Part shown: positions 32,311 to 41,848 of the stretch, piece by piece
Numbering within the stretch: the stretch's first letter is position 1
How the letters are laid out: each line of letters opens with the position of its first letter
Source: Phascolarctobacterium succinatutens CAG:287
Lineage (GTDB): Bacteria > Bacillota > Negativicutes > Acidaminococcales > Acidaminococcaceae
NCBI RefSeq assembly: GCF_000434895.1
Contig: NZ_FR892810.1
Location: 5,422-69,421, forward strand
Length of the DNA stretch: 64,000 nt
Direction: 5' to 3'
The notes under the pieces: generated by a model
What the model was told of the DNA's origin: nothing
The model's database searches: none
What the model saw: the letters and a program-made list of their open reading frames with translations, nothing else
Position numbers and translations under genes: made by a program

Positions 32311-34838
32311 TTTTTATCAAGCTCCTTTTTAATGGCATGATCAATATATTCTTTGAACTTATCCATACCCTCGGTAATACAGATATCCATGTTCAGGATA
32401 TACAGAGGAATTTCGCGGGCAGAATAAATAAATTCAGTCGGAATCTTAACAGCATCCTTCGCCGTAGTAACCATCGCTACAGCCTTCAGGCTGCTGGCAC
32501 GCTCGTTGATGTACTGCATTTCCAGCATACCGTAATCGTGATGGTCGGGATAGCGTACAGCCTCCATGATATTCAAACCTATACTTGACAGCGTCTGTTC
32601 AAAGGAGGACGGGTTGCCTATTGCGGAAAAGACCATAACATCCTTACCGCGCAGCTCTTCCAGATCCTTGATATTTTCGGAAATACCCTTGTACCAGTCG
32701 GCAATTTCCACAAAATTTTTCGGATGGTGAATACTTTCCACTACCGGTGCCTTGTCATTATATTTGGCAATAGTATGACGTAGCTGAATGCGGCTCAGCT
32801 TACTGCTCTGGTCGGTTTTAGTCAGCAGAAACAAATCGCCGCGACTCAGGTTTTCGAGCGGCTCACGCAGAGTACCACGCGGCAGCACACAACCGTTGCC
32901 GAACATATTCAGCGTATCTACCAGAACTACATCCAGGTCGCGTTCCAGCTGCCAGTGCTGATAGCCATCGTCCATAATGATAACCTCGGCATCCAGCTTT
33001 TCGACAGCATAGCGGCCGGTAACAGCACGGTTTTTGCCGATGATAACAGGAATTCCCGGCAAAGTCTTGGCCATCAGGTAAGCTTCGTCACCTGCTTCAT
33101 AGGCAGTCATGAAAATCTTATTGCCGTCGGAAACTACGCCCAGCTCCTTGCCCCAATGCGAACGGTAGCCGCGATTCAGGATAACAACGCGATAGCCCAT
33201 AGACTTGATAATTGCCGCCATCTTCTGGGCGGTAGGAGTTTTACCGGTGCCGCCGACGGTAATATTACCGATAGAGATAACGCAGCAGTTCAGCTTTTCT
33301 CTGTGCAGCAGACCGCAATTATACATAGACAGCTTGCAGCAGACACCAAACTCATATAAATAAGACATGCCACGCAGAACTGCCAGCAGCAGCCAGCCGA
33401 AGAACGGAGTTTCCGGTCCATAGGCAACCTGCATAACATATTGGATAATCGCATCACCGTGACGCAGGCGTCCGCCGCCCTCATCCGTCAGGTTACGCGT
33501 ATTAATCGGATAGCTTTTGTATTCACGGGCAGGCACAGCAGTTAAATCAAGCAGCTCCTTGAGATAACGGATACTGCGCACATCTGCGCCGCGGTTCTCT
33601 TTGATAACCTGCAAGGAAGCCGCACCCATCTGCGCACGACGCTCATCATTGCCCAGAATGTCCAGCATTTCCTTCGTCAGCTCATCATTGTTGTTCACCA
33701 TCTTGCAGGCCTTAACCTTGCTTAACAGTGCATAGGAATCCTTAAAGTTCTGCATGCTCGGGCCAACGAGAATCGGTTTGGCATGAGCAGCAGGCTCCAG
33801 TACGTTGTGACCGCCGGTATTGCTGAAGGAGCCGCCGACAAAAACAACATCGCCTACAGCATAAATACGTCCCAGCTCACCGATTGTATCAATAATCAGC
33901 AAAGGATATTCCTTACGCTCGCCGCTTTCCTCCAGCATTTTGGAACGGAAGCCTGTTTCATAGCCGTAATGACTTGCCAGCTTGGCAATTTCATCTGCTC
34001 TGGCAGTTTTACGCGGTGCGATAATCAAACGCGCATGAGGATATTTTTCACGGATAGCCTTAAAGGATTCAAGCAGTACCTTTTCTTCACCCGGATGCGT
34101 AGAACCGGCAACGATAATAGGATAATTCTCCTTCAAGCCAAGCTCAAAGCGATATTTTGCCAAATCCTCCGGCGTAACCTCGGCGTAGGTCTGGTCAAAC
34201 TTGGTATTGCCGGTAACAAAGATTTTGCTGCGGTCAGCACCAAGATGCGCAATATAGTCGGCATCAATGCTGGACTGCATGCAGAAGCGGGTTACGGTAT
34301 TGAGCATATCATCCCAAATACCATAAAGATATTTGTAGTTTTTAACGGATTTTTCGGAAATACGGCCATTTACCATCATTACGGGAATATGGCGTTCGCG
34401 GATAGCACGCAGGAAGTTAGGCCACAGCTCGGTTTCTACCGGCATGAATACACCTGGATGAATACGCTTGACCAAGGATTCTGCGACAAACGGTAAATCC
34501 AGCGGGAAGTAGATGATAGCATCTGCTTCAGGAATAATTTGTTTAGCCATGTTATAGCCGCCTACGGTAAAAGCAGATACCAGCACCGGACGCTCCGGCA
34601 TTTCCTTGCGGATTTGTTTAACCAGCGGACTGGTGGCAACAATTTCACCTACGGACGCACCATGAATCCAAACACAGTCCTTGCCGATAACCTTAGCGAT
34701 TTCCTTTTCATCTACACAGCCCAGACTCTGCTTAAAGCGCAAAGCGAAGCCTTTTTCTGTAAACAGGCGGTAAGTGTAATAGGGGACAATAAAAATTACC
34801 AACACTATTAAAATAAGAATATTGTAGAGTATATACAT
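32307..34838 (-). CDS. Fusion of Kdo transferase (WaaA) and lipid A 4'-kinase (LpxK)
   Basis: An 843-residue protein made of two normally separate enzymes. Residues 1 to about 430 are WaaA: membrane anchor, IHGASVGE at 59-65, PVETELWPN, STHPGEE, and GGHNVLEPAAHAKPI. Residues about 475-843 are LpxK: GNITVGGTGKTP P-loop at 524-535, LNRGYRSHWGKE and MDDGYQHWQLERDLDVVLVD. About 45 residues link them. There is no stop or frame change between the domains. LpxK phosphorylates disaccharide-1-phosphate to lipid IVA, and WaaA then adds Kdo, so consecutive steps are joined. AGAGG lies upstream of the ATG. Confidence 0.94.
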   Translation of the reverse strand: MYILYNILILIVLVIFIVPYYTYRLFTEKGFALRFKQSLGCVDEKEIAKVIGKDCVWIHGASVGEIVATSPLVKQIRKEMPERPVLVSAFTVGGYNMAKQIIPEADAIIYFPLDLPFVAESLVKRIHPGVFMPVETELWPNFLRAIRERHIPVMMVNGRISEKSVKNYKYLYGIWDDMLNTVTRFCMQSSIDADYIAHLGADRSKIFVTGNTKFDQTYAEVTPEDLAKYRFELGLKENYPIIVAGSTHPGEEKVLLESFKAIREKYPHARLIIAPRKTARADEIAKLASHYGYETGFRSKMLEESGERKEYPLLIIDTIGELGRIYAVGDVVFVGGSFSNTGGHNVLEPAAHAKPILVGPSMQNFKDSYALLSKVKACKMVNNNDELTKEMLDILGNDERRAQMGAASLQVIKENRGADVRSIRYLKELLDLTAVPAREYKSYPINTRNLTDEGGGRLRHGDAIIQYVMQVAYGPETPFFGWLLLAVLRGMSYLYEFGVCCKLSMYNCGLLHREKLNCCVISIGNITVGGTGKTPTAQKMAAIIKSMGYRVVILNRGYRSHWGKELGVVSDGNKIFMTAYEAGDEAYLMAKTLPGIPVIIGKNRAVTGRYAVEKLDAEVIIMDDGYQHWQLERDLDVVLVDTLNMFGNGCVLPRGTLREPLENLSRGDLFLLTKTDQSSKLSRIQLRHTIAKYNDKAPVVESIHHPKNFVEIADWYKGISENIKDLEELRGKDVMVFSAIGNPSSFEQTLSSIGLNIMEAVRYPDHHDYGMLEMQYINERASSLKAVAMVTTAKDAVKIPTEFIYSAREIPLYILNMDICITEGMDKFKEYIDHAIKKELDKK

Positions 34839-34857
34839 TTACTAACCTCTTTTCGCC

Positions 34858-36591
34858 TTACTTGGCTTCCTTGCTGCGATACTGAATCTTATACAGATGC
34901 GCGTACAGCCCGTCCATAGCCATTAGCTCATCATGGTTACCTTGCTCGATAAGCTGGCCCTTTTCCAGAACCATAATCTTATCGGCATTTTTAATCGTTG
35001 AAAGACGATGCGCAATAACAAAGGATGTTCTGCCTACCATCAGGCGGTCCAGAGCCTCCTGTACCACGCGCTCGCTTTCCGTATCTAGTGCAGAGGTTGC
35101 CTCGTCGAGAATCAGAATCTGCGGGTTTTTCAATATTGCCCGGGCAATGGAAATACGCTGACGCTGGCCACCGGAAATATTCATGCCACGGTCACCCAGC
35201 ATTGTTTCGTATCCATCAGGCAATTGCATAATAAAGTCGTGGGCATTAGCAGCCTTTGCTGCTGCCTCTACCTCCTCACGAGTCGCATCAAGGCGGCCGT
35301 AAAGAATGTTATCATAAACAGAGCCGTTGAACAGCACTGTTTCCTGCGGTACGATACCAACCTGCTCACGCAGGGAATCAAGCGTAACCTTGCGGATATC
35401 CTGACCGTCAATCGTAATGCTGCCGTTAATCGCATCGTAGAACCGCGGCAACAGGCTGGCTACGGTAGATTTACCAGCACCGGAAGGACCGACAAAGGCA
35501 ACCATTTCGCCTGGCTTAACCTCAAAGGAAACATGGCTCAGCACCTCTTCGTTTTCGTTGTAAGCAAAGCTTACATCATTGAAGCGTACATCACCCTTCA
35601 CCTTCGGCAGAGCTTTGGCATCAGGTGCATTTTTAATATCTTCCGGTAAATCAAGTACGTCAAAAACACGCTGCGCTGCAGCCAATGCCTTCTGAATATT
35701 GCCGATAACGCGGCTCAAACGTTTAATCGGGTTAGAAATATTAACAGCATAGGTCAGGAAGGCTACCAGAGAGCCTGCGGTGATACTGCCATTGATAACG
35801 CTGTTGCCGCCGTACCAGAGAATAATGGAAACGCCGACAGCCGCAACAAATTCAATCGTCGGAGTAAGCGTTGAGGAAAGCTGTGCATACTTCATATTAG
35901 CACGGAAGTTGTTCATATTTTCCTTGTCAAAACGGTCCACTTCATAGCCTTCACGCACAAAGGATTTGATTACGCGCGGAGAGGAAGCAACCTCCTGCAG
36001 TACAGAGGTAATATCAGCAGCAGCCTCCTGAATACGACTACCGGATTTACGGATGCGTTTGCCAAAACTGTCGATAAAGAAGAGTACCACCGGAAAGGTT
36101 GCAAAGGTTACAAGAAACAGCTTCCAGTCCAAATAAATCATCATGACAATAGAAGCTACCAAAATCACTGTTTCAGTAATCATTTCCACAACGTTGTCCA
36201 CCATCGCAGATTGCAATGCACTTACGTCGTTGGTCACATAGCTCATAATCGTACCGGTTTTATGCTTGTCGTAAAAGCTCATGCTCAGGCGCTGCAGCTT
36301 TTCAAAAACGGCCTTACGGATATCAATAATCACGCGCTGACCGACATAGTTCATCAGATAGCTCTGACCATAATAAGCAATACCACGAATAACAAATACA
36401 ACAATAATGCTTAATACTATCCAATTCAGCATAGTTGTATTTTTTTCACTCAACACCTGGTCAACCATATCCTTGATAACAAACGGCAAATAAGCTGTAC
36501 CACCTGCAGCAATAATAGTACAAATTCCAGCTGCCAAGCCTCGTTTCCAATATGGTTTAATATATTTCAATGCTCGAAAGTATAAATTCAT
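34858..36591 (-). CDS. msbA: Lipid A flippase ABC transporter MsbA
   Basis: A 577-residue half-transporter. Six membrane helices lie in the first 320 residues, with YDKHKTGTIMSYVTND as a typical coupling element. The ATPase domain has GPSGAGKS, NISGGQRQRISIARA and LILDEATSALD. It flips core-lipid A across the inner membrane. Context between LpxB and the WaaA-LpxK fusion supports MsbA over other exporters. ATG overlaps the LpxB stop. Confidence 0.94.
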   Translation of the reverse strand: MNLYFRALKYIKPYWKRGLAAGICTIIAAGGTAYLPFVIKDMVDQVLSEKNTTMLNWIVLSIIVVFVIRGIAYYGQSYLMNYVGQRVIIDIRKAVFEKLQRLSMSFYDKHKTGTIMSYVTNDVSALQSAMVDNVVEMITETVILVASIVMMIYLDWKLFLVTFATFPVVLFFIDSFGKRIRKSGSRIQEAAADITSVLQEVASSPRVIKSFVREGYEVDRFDKENMNNFRANMKYAQLSSTLTPTIEFVAAVGVSIILWYGGNSVINGSITAGSLVAFLTYAVNISNPIKRLSRVIGNIQKALAAAQRVFDVLDLPEDIKNAPDAKALPKVKGDVRFNDVSFAYNENEEVLSHVSFEVKPGEMVAFVGPSGAGKSTVASLLPRFYDAINGSITIDGQDIRKVTLDSLREQVGIVPQETVLFNGSVYDNILYGRLDATREEVEAAAKAANAHDFIMQLPDGYETMLGDRGMNISGGQRQRISIARAILKNPQILILDEATSALDTESERVVQEALDRLMVGRTSFVIAHRLSTIKNADKIMVLEKGQLIEQGNHDELMAMDGLYAHLYKIQYRSKEAK

Positions 36592-37724
36592 TTTCTCTCC
36601 TCAGTCATTTTTAAGATTAATTGAGCGACACGATTTACCGCACCGGGTTCACCAAGTCTGTGCTTCATATATGACAAATCGCTTTGCATCTGTGCCTGAC
36701 GCTCAGGCTGCAACAGCTCTACTGCAGTTTTCGCTAATTTTTCCGGGGTGAAGTCCTCCTGCAGCAGCTCCGGCATAATTGTTCTGCCGGCTACGATATT
36801 AGGTAAGCCGATATTGGGAATGTTAATTACCAGACGCGCTATAAATGCATTCAGTGCCGATGTACGATAGACAATCACGCTCGGCAGTCCGCATAAAGCA
36901 GCCTCCAGCGTTACTGTGCCGCTGGTTGCCAGCGCCAGGTCCGCCACACTGAACAAATCATAGTTATGGCCTTCGGTAATTTTCACCTCAATGCCATACG
37001 CCGCAATTTTTTCCTGCAGCATGAGCAGCGGAATAGTATTGGCACGCGGCATAACAAACTGCACATCTGGCATTTGCTTCTGTAAAAGCTTGGCGCCTGC
37101 CAGCAGCGTCGGCAGCATTTTTTCAATTTCCATCAGACGGCTGCCGGGCATCAGCAGCACCAGCTTTTTGCCGGGCTGCTTGCCGGCCCAGGCTTCAGCC
37201 TCGGCCTTTGTCATTGTAGGATGTACAATATCCAGCAGCGGATGACCTACAAACTCTACGGGAGCACCTGCTTCCTTATACACATCGTATTCAAAAGGAA
37301 AGATGCAGGCAACCTTATCCACTATTTTCGCAACCTTTTTGGCACGGCCCTTGTTCCAGGCCCATGCCGACGGAGCAATATATGATACAACGGGAATTCC
37401 TTTATCATGAGCCAGCTTAGCCAGCTTCATATTAAAACCGGGGTAATCGACAACCACTAGACAGTCCGGCTTGCGTTCGTCCATAATGCGCGCAAAATCA
37501 CTGCGCAGGCGGAATAAATCCGGCAGCTTGCGGATAACCTCCACAAAGCCCATTACGCCATGGTCCTTAATGTCCCACAGCACCTCGCCGCCAGCCTGAC
37601 GCAGAGCGTCGCCGCCCATGCCAAAGACCTCAGCCTTGCTATCAAGTTTTTTTATAGCAGCAGTCACAGCAGCTGCATGGATATCGCCAGAGGCTTCTCC
37701 GGCAGATATTAATATTTTCGCCAT
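36588..37724 (-). CDS. lpxB: Lipid-A-disaccharide synthase LpxB
   Basis: A 378-residue GT-B glycosyltransferase: ILISAGEASGDIHAAAV at the start, FGMGGDALRQAGGEVL, VVDYPGFNMKLAKLA, APSAWAWNKGRAKK and ATSGTVTLEAAL. It joins UDP-diacyl-GlcN and lipid X to the disaccharide. The ATG at 37724 has AAGGAG 6 bases upstream; an in-frame ATG at 37739 precedes that site. First gene after an intrinsic terminator, with its own extended -10 promoter. Confidence 0.96.
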   Translation of the reverse strand: MAKILISAGEASGDIHAAAVTAAIKKLDSKAEVFGMGGDALRQAGGEVLWDIKDHGVMGFVEVIRKLPDLFRLRSDFARIMDERKPDCLVVVDYPGFNMKLAKLAHDKGIPVVSYIAPSAWAWNKGRAKKVAKIVDKVACIFPFEYDVYKEAGAPVEFVGHPLLDIVHPTMTKAEAEAWAGKQPGKKLVLLMPGSRLMEIEKMLPTLLAGAKLLQKQMPDVQFVMPRANTIPLLMLQEKIAAYGIEVKITEGHNYDLFSVADLALATSGTVTLEAALCGLPSVIVYRTSALNAFIARLVINIPNIGLPNIVAGRTIMPELLQEDFTPEKLAKTAVELLQPERQAQMQSDLSYMKHRLGEPGAVNRVAQLILKMTEERK

Positions 37725-37762
37725 GATGTCTCCTTGCATTTACCTATATATATTCAGTATAT

Positions 37763-37768
37763 ATTATA
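37763..37768 (-). promoter_or_regulatory. Extended -10 element before lpxB
   Basis: TGTTATAAT on the minus strand, about 40 bases before the lpxB start. No good -35 is seen, since that position falls inside the preceding terminator hairpin. Confidence 0.5.
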
Positions 37769-37771
37769 ACA

Positions 37772-37803
37772 CAAAAAGCGGCTGACATAAGCTATCAGCC
37801 GCT
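37772..37803 (-). terminator. Intrinsic terminator after lpxI
   Basis: AGCGGCTGA/TCAGCCGCT (9-bp perfect stem, loop of 9) followed by TTTTTGTG on the minus strand, 25 bases after the LpxI stop. It splits the envelope genes into two units or attenuates readthrough into lpxB. Confidence 0.85.
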
Positions 37804-37828
37804 AAGAAATACGAAATTTTTACGATAT

Positions 37829-38635
37829 TTATTTTACAAGAATGGTAATATTGTGCTCATCTGCCAGCGCAATCACCTTTTCGCGCTCCGGAATGATAGT
37901 ATTACCTGCTTCAATGATAGCTCCGGTAGCACCGGCATGAATCATAGATTCAATCGTTGTCGTACCAAAACCGGGAATATCAAAGCGTTGATCCTGCTTC
38001 GGCTTGGCAGCCTTGGCTACAATCACACCGCCCTTGCCTAAAAAACCGCCGCGCAAAATGCAGGCATCAGTGCCTTCAATTGCTTCTACTGCCATCACAG
38101 CACGATTTTTTACAACTACGGTCTGACCAATATCAAGTCCGCCGATAGCCTTCGCCATCTCAAAGCCAAATTCCATATCCGCAAGCTCTGCCTCTGTAGG
38201 CTTACGCTTTGTCAGAACGCCAGGCTGTGGCAAAAGCGGTTTGATCAGCAAGGTCTGATCCATAACCTCAATGCCTTCGTCCTCCAGCTCCTTAACAATC
38301 GCATTCATGATAGTATCATCCTTACGGTTCGGAATAGTAGCTAAAATTTTTATCGCCCGCAGATCAGGAACAATCCTGCCTGCTTTGTACAAAACTTCCT
38401 TTGTTACCTTACCGATCATGGTGACCTTGGTAACCTTATTTTTTTTCAGCGTAGAAATAATCTTGCCAATTTTGCCGATGTTGATATCGTAATAAGCATC
38501 AACACTGCCAGGCAGCTCCTCGTCAATCCCGGGAACAACACCTACAGCGACAACATGGTAACCCAGCTCCTTTGCCGAGCGTGCTACCTCTACCGGCAGA
38601 TGTCCGACACCTGAAAGTACGCCCAGCACCTCCAT
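37829..38635 (-). CDS. lpxI: UDP-2,3-diacylglucosamine pyrophosphatase LpxI
   Basis: A 268-residue protein beginning MEVLGVLSGVGHLPVEVARSA. Internal LpxI blocks are GKVTKEVLYKAG, GIEVMDQTLLIKPLLP, GLDIGQTVVVKNRAVMAVEAIEGTDACI and RFDIPGFGTTTIESMI. It cleaves UDP-diacyl-GlcN to lipid X and UMP, the role of LpxH in many Proteobacteria; no LpxH is present in the window. The start at 38635 lies just past the LpxA stop. A longer frame to 38677 overlaps LpxA. Confidence 0.95.
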   Translation of the reverse strand: MEVLGVLSGVGHLPVEVARSAKELGYHVVAVGVVPGIDEELPGSVDAYYDINIGKIGKIISTLKKNKVTKVTMIGKVTKEVLYKAGRIVPDLRAIKILATIPNRKDDTIMNAIVKELEDEGIEVMDQTLLIKPLLPQPGVLTKRKPTEAELADMEFGFEMAKAIGGLDIGQTVVVKNRAVMAVEAIEGTDACILRGGFLGKGGVIVAKAAKPKQDQRFDIPGFGTTTIESMIHAGATGAIIEAGNTIIPEREKVIALADEHNITILVK

Positions 38636-38639
38636 AGCC

Positions 38640-39446
38640 TTAGCCTCTGCGTGTACGGATAATACCGCGTTCAACATTGCGCAGGAAACGCAGCAGATGT
38701 TCCATCGGCTCGGAGCTTGTCAGCTCCTGCTCCATAGTGCTGATTGCCTCCTGCAGTGGCAGGCCGCTGCGATAAAGAATGCGGAAAGCCTTTTTCAGCT
38801 CGCTGCGCTCTTCTACCGGCATACCGGCACGGGAAAGACCAACGCTGTTCAGGCCGGAAACAAAGGCAGGATCACCGGCGCAGATCATGAACGGAGGAAC
38901 ATCCTGGGTTACACGTGCCATACCGCCAATCATTGCGTTACGGCCAATCTTGCAGAACTGGTGTACTGCAGACAAGCCGCCGATAACGGCACGGTCCTCA
39001 ACGATAACGTGGCCTGCAAGCGTAGCAACATTGGACATGATAACATTATTGCCTACAATGCAGTTATGCGCTACATGGGTATAGGCCATCATCAGGATAT
39101 TGTTGCCGATACGGGTTTCGTTGCCTTCGCCGCATGCACGATGAACAGTGCAACATTCACGGAAGCTGCCGCCATCCCCGATAATGGTATAGCTTTTTTC
39201 ACCTACAAATTTTAAATCCTGCGGTACTGCGCCAATAGAGCAGCCCGGGAAAAAGTGGCAATTCTTGCCGATTTTAGTATATGGATGGATAGTCACATGT
39301 GCGCCAATCACGCAGCCGTCGCCAATCTCCGTATCTTCGTCGATAACAGCATAAGGACCTACGCTAACGTCCTTGCCGATTTTAGCAGACGGATGAATGA
39401 TTGCAGTTTCATGGATACCACTAGTTGGCATAATAACCGAACTCAT
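38640..39446 (-). CDS. lpxA: UDP-N-acetylglucosamine O-acyltransferase LpxA
   Basis: A 268-residue left-handed beta-helix protein of hexapeptide repeats (IHPSAKIGKDVSVGPYAVIDEDTEIG), with the LpxA blocks CTVHRACGEGNETRIGNNILMMAYTHVAHNC (catalytic His in AHNC) and HQFCKIGRNAMIGG. It adds the first 3-hydroxyacyl chain. The ATG at 39446 has GGGGAG 8 bases upstream, while a GTG at 39455 lies within that site. Confidence 0.96.
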   Translation of the reverse strand: MSSVIMPTSGIHETAIIHPSAKIGKDVSVGPYAVIDEDTEIGDGCVIGAHVTIHPYTKIGKNCHFFPGCSIGAVPQDLKFVGEKSYTIIGDGGSFRECCTVHRACGEGNETRIGNNILMMAYTHVAHNCIVGNNVIMSNVATLAGHVIVEDRAVIGGLSAVHQFCKIGRNAMIGGMARVTQDVPPFMICAGDPAFVSGLNSVGLSRAGMPVEERSELKKAFRILYRSGLPLQEAISTMEQELTSSEPMEHLLRFLRNVERGIIRTRRG

Positions 39447-39570
39447 TATTTTCACTCCCCAAACAAGATGTTAATCAAGCAATTAAATATAAATATAATA
39501 CTATAATCACAGGTATCCACGATTTTTAACATTACAAAAATCACAGTTAAATGAAATTAGCATTAATTTT

Positions 39571-39618
39571 AGCTGTATTGCTCGCTTATTCTACCAATTA
39601 CAGCTTTTTTGTATTTTG
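39571..39618 (+). terminator. Terminator-like hairpin oriented against the fabZ-lpxA direction
   Basis: AGCTGTATTG pairs with CAATTACAGCT (one bulge) and is followed by TTTTTTGTATTTTG on the plus strand, in a 176-base gap between two minus-strand genes. In the gene direction it has no T tract. The rest of the gap (39456-39570) is AT-rich with possible -10 elements before lpxA. Confidence 0.5.
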
Positions 39619-39622
39619 CTGA

Positions 39623-40069
39623 TTAATTTTCTTTCGGGTCCATAATAGCAAAGGTGCAATCGCATTCGCAGGCAACCTTGCCGTCAACCTTACCCTCGCA
39701 ATGAATGATACCCATGCTGCCGCGCATAATTTTAGTTACCTCAGCGGTGGTTACAACCTGGTCACCGGGCACAACCTGCTTGCGGAAGCGCACATTGTCT
39801 ATTTTAGCGAAAACAGCAATCTTGCCGCGGTTTTCTTCCGGATACAGCATAGCAACGCCGCCAACCTGAGCCATAGCCTCAATCAGCAGAACGCCGGGCA
39901 TAATCGGTTCATTAGGGAAATGACCTAAGAACTGCATTTCATTAGCGGTAATATTTTTAATACCTACTGCGCGCTTCATAGGCTCAACTTCCAGAATGCG
40001 GTCAACCAAAAGCATCGGATAACGATGCGGCAGAATCTTTTTAATTTCGTTAATATCTAATACTGTCAT
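39623..40069 (-). CDS. fabZ: 3-hydroxyacyl-ACP dehydratase FabZ
   Basis: A 148-residue hot-dog dehydratase: [14 protein letters not shown] (His catalytic) and [20 protein letters not shown] (Glu catalytic). It competes with LpxA/LpxD for hydroxyacyl-ACP and so balances phospholipid and lipid A. It sits between LpxC and LpxA, a classic pairing. GGGGGAG lies upstream. Confidence 0.96.
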   Translation of the reverse strand: MTVLDINEIKKILPHRYPMLLVDRILEVEPMKRAVGIKNITANEMQFLGHFPNEPIMPGVLLIEAMAQVGGVAMLYPEENRGKIAVFAKIDNVRFRKQVVPGDQVVTTAEVTKIMRGSMGIIHCEGKVDGKVACECDCTFAIMDPKEN

Positions 40070-40072
40070 TTA

Positions 40073-40921
40073 TTACTCCCCCTTTGTTCTGTAAGCCTGT
40101 ATTTGCTTAGCGATTGCGGAATTAAAGGCATGGCCTGTTTTTACGGCAATAACATGCGCTTTAATCGGTCCCAGCAGATACAAGTCGCCGATGGCATCAA
40201 GTATCTTGTGTCTGATCAGTTCATCGTCAAAACGCGGCACAGAAAGAATTTTTTCATCATCAAAAACAACTACATTCTCTAACGAACCGCCAAGTCCCAG
40301 TCCCATCTTACGCAGCATTTCCAGCTCGGAAGTAAAAGCCACTGTTCTGGCAGCCATAATATCCTTTTTAAAGCTCTCCTTATCGAGCAGGATATCGAAA
40401 TACTGGGTTCCCAGCATCGGATGACTGTTGATGGATGTAAAAGAAATTCTGTAGCCGTCATAAGGTAAAATAACGATATAACGGTCATTGTCATAAACGG
40501 AAAATGCTTTATCAACGGCATATATATGACGTTCTGCCTCCTGCTGCACCGGTTCTGCTTTTTCAATCAGCTCGCAGAAAACCTTAGCACTGCCGTCGGT
40601 TACCGGCGGTTCCGGGGAAGACATTTCAATACGGATATTGTCAATCGCCATCATAGACAGCGCACCCATAAGATGCTCAACTGTAAAAACCTCAGCACCA
40701 TTGGCACTAAGTGTTGTTGCCTTTACCGTGGAGCTTACATTCTCCGGCAAAGCTTTTATTTCCGGTCTGTCAGGTAAATCGGTACGGATGAAGATGATGC
40801 CTGTATCAGGTGCTGCAGGCTTCAGCGTCATCAGCACATCCTTGCCGGAATGCAGACCAATGCCAGAATAGGATACCTCTTTAGCAATTGTATGCTGGTA
40901 TTCCTTTTTTTGTTCGGTCAT
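40073..40921 (-). CDS. lpxC: UDP-3-O-acyl-GlcNAc deacetylase LpxC
   Basis: A 282-residue zinc deacetylase: SGIGLHSGKDVLMTL, TVEHLMGALSMM (zinc His), DGSAKVF, MLGTQYFD, GSLENVVVFDD and FDDELIRHKILDAIGDLYLLG, with the second zinc pair in HKILD. It catalyses the first committed step of lipid A synthesis. AAAGGAGG lies upstream of the ATG. A 3-base gap to FabZ. Confidence 0.97.
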   Translation of the reverse strand: MTEQKKEYQHTIAKEVSYSGIGLHSGKDVLMTLKPAAPDTGIIFIRTDLPDRPEIKALPENVSSTVKATTLSANGAEVFTVEHLMGALSMMAIDNIRIEMSSPEPPVTDGSAKVFCELIEKAEPVQQEAERHIYAVDKAFSVYDNDRYIVILPYDGYRISFTSINSHPMLGTQYFDILLDKESFKKDIMAARTVAFTSELEMLRKMGLGLGGSLENVVVFDDEKILSVPRFDDELIRHKILDAIGDLYLLGPIKAHVIAVKTGHAFNSAIAKQIQAYRTKGE

Positions 40922-40942
40922 TTTGCTCCTCCTTTATCAAAT

Positions 40943-41833
40943 TTATTTTTTTCTGCCAAACCGCTGGCGTCCGTCCTTCCAACGGTCATGCACCCAGAAC
41001 CACATTTCCGGATGCGCAATAATCTCATGCTCCAGAATTGTAACCAGTTCACGGGTTACTGCGTAAAAATCCTGCTCCTTGTTTTTCGTTTTCGGGGTGT
41101 ACAAGGGAGGATAAATTTTAGCAGTACAGCTGCCATCTGCATTGTTGTGCAGAAAGATTGGTAAAATCGGTGAACCGTAAATACGCGAAAGCGCCGCCGG
41201 TCCCATCGGGATAACAGAATCCTTGCCGAACAGATCAATGCGCACGCCATCATCATTCGTATCCTGGTCGTAAAGAATACCCAGAAGATTTTTTTCACGC
41301 AGCATACGGCTGATTGCCAGCAAGCCATGCTCACCACGGTTATAGGTAACCTTTTGTCCTACCATCTGGCGGAATTCATTGATGAGCTTATCCATGTGAC
41401 CATTATTCTGCTTACGCGTAATGGAAAGCATAGGATAGCCATGCAGCGCTACAGTTGCGCCTAAAAGCTCCCAGTTACCGTAATGGCCGGTAGCCATAAT
41501 GACGCCCTTGCCCTGTGCATAGGCAGCCTCCAGATATTCCAGGCCTTCTACCATTACTTTTTGGTCAATATTATCCTTATTCAGCAAGGGGAAGCGCATA
41601 ACCTCCACGACCATGCGACCAAAGCGATGCAGGCTTTCTTCAGCGATTTGGGCCGCTCTTGCTTCATCAACCCCCAGGCATTCGCGAATGTTGGCCTCTG
41701 CCATCTGCATACGCCAGCGCGGTACAACCATTACTGCTACGCTGCCCAGAAATTTTGCCACCAGCTTGCGCAGCCACAGGGGTGAAACACACATAAATTT
41801 ACTAAAAAGCTTGACTATATAATAACCTAACAA
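40943..41833 (-). CDS. Lipid A acyltransferase (LpxL/HtrB family), copy 2
   Basis: A 296-residue acyltransferase with the HX4E motif in ATGHYGNWELLG, DQDTNDDGVRIDLFG and GSPILPIFLHNN. It is paralogous to 28171-29073 but lies in the LpxD-LpxC part of the block. It starts at TTG behind GGTGGTGAAGG. It presumably adds a secondary acyl chain to Kdo2-lipid IVA. Confidence 0.92.
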   Translation of the reverse strand: MLGYYIVKLFSKFMCVSPLWLRKLVAKFLGSVAVMVVPRWRMQMAEANIRECLGVDEARAAQIAEESLHRFGRMVVEVMRFPLLNKDNIDQKVMVEGLEYLEAAYAQGKGVIMATGHYGNWELLGATVALHGYPMLSITRKQNNGHMDKLINEFRQMVGQKVTYNRGEHGLLAISRMLREKNLLGILYDQDTNDDGVRIDLFGKDSVIPMGPAALSRIYGSPILPIFLHNNADGSCTAKIYPPLYTPKTKNKEQDFYAVTRELVTILEHEIIAHPEMWFWVHDRWKDGRQRFGRKK

Positions 41834-41848
41834 GCCTTCACCACCTAC

